Origin: Desulfobacterales bacterium
Lineage (GTDB): Bacteria; Desulfobacterota; Desulfobacteria; Desulfobacterales; Desulfobacteraceae
NCBI GenBank assembly: GCA_022361535.1
Contig: JAKSAU010001152.1
Location: 1 to 5,693, forward strand
DNA length: 5,693 nt
Reading direction: 5' to 3'
Each line of letters begins with the position of its first letter. The first letter of the stretch is position 1. Below are positions 4,232-5,693 of the stretch, in pieces. Below the pieces are notes generated by a model. The model made no database searches. It worked only from the letters and a program-made list of their open reading frames with translations, and was not told where the DNA came from. Position numbers and translations under genes: made by a program.

Positions 4232-5693
4232 TTAAGATTGAATATCAATAAATAATTTTCCAACCTCTTTACCCTTCAGGGTGGTTACCACATGATACTG
4301 GCGTCCCTTCTTTCCCGTGGAATATTTAGGCATTAACACACCTGCCCCGGTATCAATAACATAGCCCCTGTCTTCACCGTTATTGCGGCTGCTGTTTCCA
4401 ACAAATCCTTTAAAATTGACTATATATTCTGATGGGTCAATATCTCCTGTTATGATATCGACAATAACCATCTGATCACCGAACTTAAGCCCAACCCGCC
4501 CGTAGTTATCCACAATCCGGGTTCTGCCATTTATCCGCAGCTTGTATTGAAGCGACTTAGCTTTTTTAGACTCGCTCAAGGCCAACCGGTCCAAAGAAGC
4601 TGTTGCACCCTTTGCTTCAATATCGAGAAAAACGCTTCCGCAGGCATAAAAATCCTTTTTAGCTTCAATCCTGGTTGGCTCATCTATTTTAAGCTTCTTT
4701 TTCATGTCATTAAATTCATTACCAACCCCGATAACATCGACACTAAGTCCCCTCTCATAGTTAGCAACAATGTCATGCACCTGAATCATATCGCCTGGCC
4801 GTATTTTTAAACGTTGCATTTTTCCTACCACCACCGGAATAGAATCATTTACAGAGATGATCATGTACTGCATTTCCGGTTTTTTCAGGTTAATGCCTGG
4901 TGTTTTTGGTTGAATATCGAGTTGCTCCATGAAGCCGTTAACAGCCAGGATGTGCTGTCGAACTTTCTGCTCCAAAGGCAACGATTTGGCAGATTCAATA
5001 CCAAACGCAGGTATTTTACAGACATTCATGGCATAATAAGTGGCAGACCTGCGTTGTTCTTTGTGCAGAGAGTCAGGATGATTTGTTTTGTGGTTGTTGA
5101 AATGAAAATAATGGCTTTCATCAACAATGGACCGATTAATCTTTTTAATCACTGCTTTGGCCATTCTCTCAAGATCTATTTTAGCCTTCTCACCATTGCC
5201 CGGCTTTCTTTCTAATAAAGCATCATCAGCAATAATCGATTGTCCATATTTTTTAGGGTTCCGATCAGAGCTTTTCCATTCCTTTGAATAAAACCCAGAT
5301 CCTTCATGCAAATTTAAAAAACAATCACTCTCACAGATTAATTTTTTGAGGACATCTACAACCTTTGCTTCATAATTATAGGTATGATCATCCATAAATT
5401 TACGGTTCATGTCCTGATTAATCTGTCTTTCTTTTTTCAGGATCGAAGGGAAATTTGCCCTTGGTACAACAATGAGATTACCTTTCTCAAGTGACATGTC
5501 CACATAAAAATCAGCTGCAATAAATCCCCCGGGCTCATCCCCCTGGATGCCCCCGACAACCAAAAGGGTCTTTCCCGGTTTGGATCCGAAAATCCGAAAC
5601 ACATGGAGCTCGTTTTCCTCTCCTTCAAAAAAGACAGTGTGGCTTTTCTGACCGGCAAAAGTATCAGATGCAAAACCCTGGACCAGGCATAAA
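4232..5693 (-). CDS. M99-family (Csd4/Pgp1-like) peptidoglycan carboxypeptidase, 5' end off window
   Basis: The frame is open to the right edge, giving 486 in-window codons and no visible start. The first residues (LCLVQGFASDTFAG) look like the end of a signal peptide with a cleavage site near GFA-S, so export to the periplasm is likely. The carboxypeptidase fold shows GGIQGDEPGGF: the zinc-ligand pair is Gln (5543-5545) and Glu (5534-5536). It continues with DMNRKF (substrate-binding NR), LNLHEGSGFY with the third ligand His (5306-5308), and IESAKSLPL with the probable catalytic Glu (4994-4996). Gln in place of the canonical His marks the M99 family. Helicobacter Csd4 and Campylobacter Pgp1 of that family trim peptidoglycan tripeptides to dipeptides and are needed for helical shape. 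The C-terminal 220 or so residues form a beta-rich region of the kind that follows the peptidase domain in Csd4. A bactofilin gene follows at 20 nt. Confidence 0.85.
   Translation of the reverse strand, partial: LCLVQGFASDTFAGQKSHTVFFEGEENELHVFRIFGSKPGKTLLVVGGIQGDEPGGFIAADFYVDMSLEKGNLIVVPRANFPSILKKERQINQDMNRKFMDDHTYNYEAKVVDVLKKLICESDCFLNLHEGSGFYSKEWKSSDRNPKKYGQSIIADDALLERKPGNGEKAKIDLERMAKAVIKKINRSIVDESHYFHFNNHKTNHPDSLHKEQRRSATYYAMNVCKIPAFGIESAKSLPLEQKVRQHILAVNGFMEQLDIQPKTPGINLKKPEMQYMIISVNDSIPVVVGKMQRLKIRPGDMIQVHDIVANYERGLSVDVIGVGNEFNDMKKKLKIDEPTRIEAKKDFYACGSVFLDIEAKGATASLDRLALSESKKAKSLQYKLRINGRTRIVDNYGRVGLKFGDQMVIVDIITGDIDPSEYIVNFKGFVGNSSRNNGEDRGYVIDTGAGVLMPKYSTGKKGRQYHVVTTLKGKEVGKLFIDIQS

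Noticed and set aside
4814..5215. Plus-strand open frame of 133 codons antisense to the M99 peptidase gene
   Set aside because: It is a shadow of a clearly conserved gene on the other strand, with low-complexity aromatic-rich content, no family match and no supporting ribosome binding site.
5600..5602. GTG as the start of the M99 peptidase gene
   Set aside because: The frame stays open for 30 more codons to the window edge and encodes a signal-peptide-like end. No good ribosome binding site precedes the GTG, and starting here would remove the export signal expected of this family.

Overview
The window is chromosomal and core-gene rich. It suggests a Gram-negative deltaproteobacterium, most likely a Desulfobacteraceae-like sulfate reducer. 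The basis is family resemblance recalled from memory: the rplM N-terminus ([17 protein letters not shown]), a bactofilin beside an M99-type peptidase, and a CheX/HU/PilZ neighbourhood in fairly AT-rich DNA. The taxonomic call is an inference. No mobile element, CRISPR array, tRNA or rRNA was seen.

Left part (1-1336). A divergent intergenic region separates the first 13 codons of a minus-strand gene that looks like cheX (CheY-P phosphatase) from a plus-strand gene for an HU-family nucleoid protein. Both sides have sigma70-like promoters. The HU mRNA has an AT-rich leader hairpin just before a strong Shine-Dalgarno. HU is followed by a large two-part inverted repeat running from its stop codon almost to the start of a PilZ-domain (c-di-GMP-binding) gene. 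The PilZ gene lies in the same reading frame as HU and has a poor ribosome binding site.

Middle (1310-3781). The PilZ gene converges on, and overlaps by 27 bp, an sbcB-type exonuclease I gene on the minus strand. Upstream of sbcB is the rplM-rpsI (L13-S9) operon, which has its own sigma70 promoter (TTGACA, 17-nt spacer) and an intrinsic terminator. The sbcB start codon lies only 33 nt past that terminator.

Right part (3789-5693). A two-gene minus-strand operon encodes a putative exported Csd4/Pgp1-like M99 peptidoglycan carboxypeptidase, whose 5' end is cut by the window edge, followed 20 nt later by a bactofilin. The peptidase has Gln in place of the first zinc-binding His, the hallmark of Csd4. 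A bactofilin (CcmA) and Csd4 together belong to the Helicobacter cell-shape pathway, so this pair is probably a cell-curvature or envelope-shaping module. It is the most interesting item in the window.
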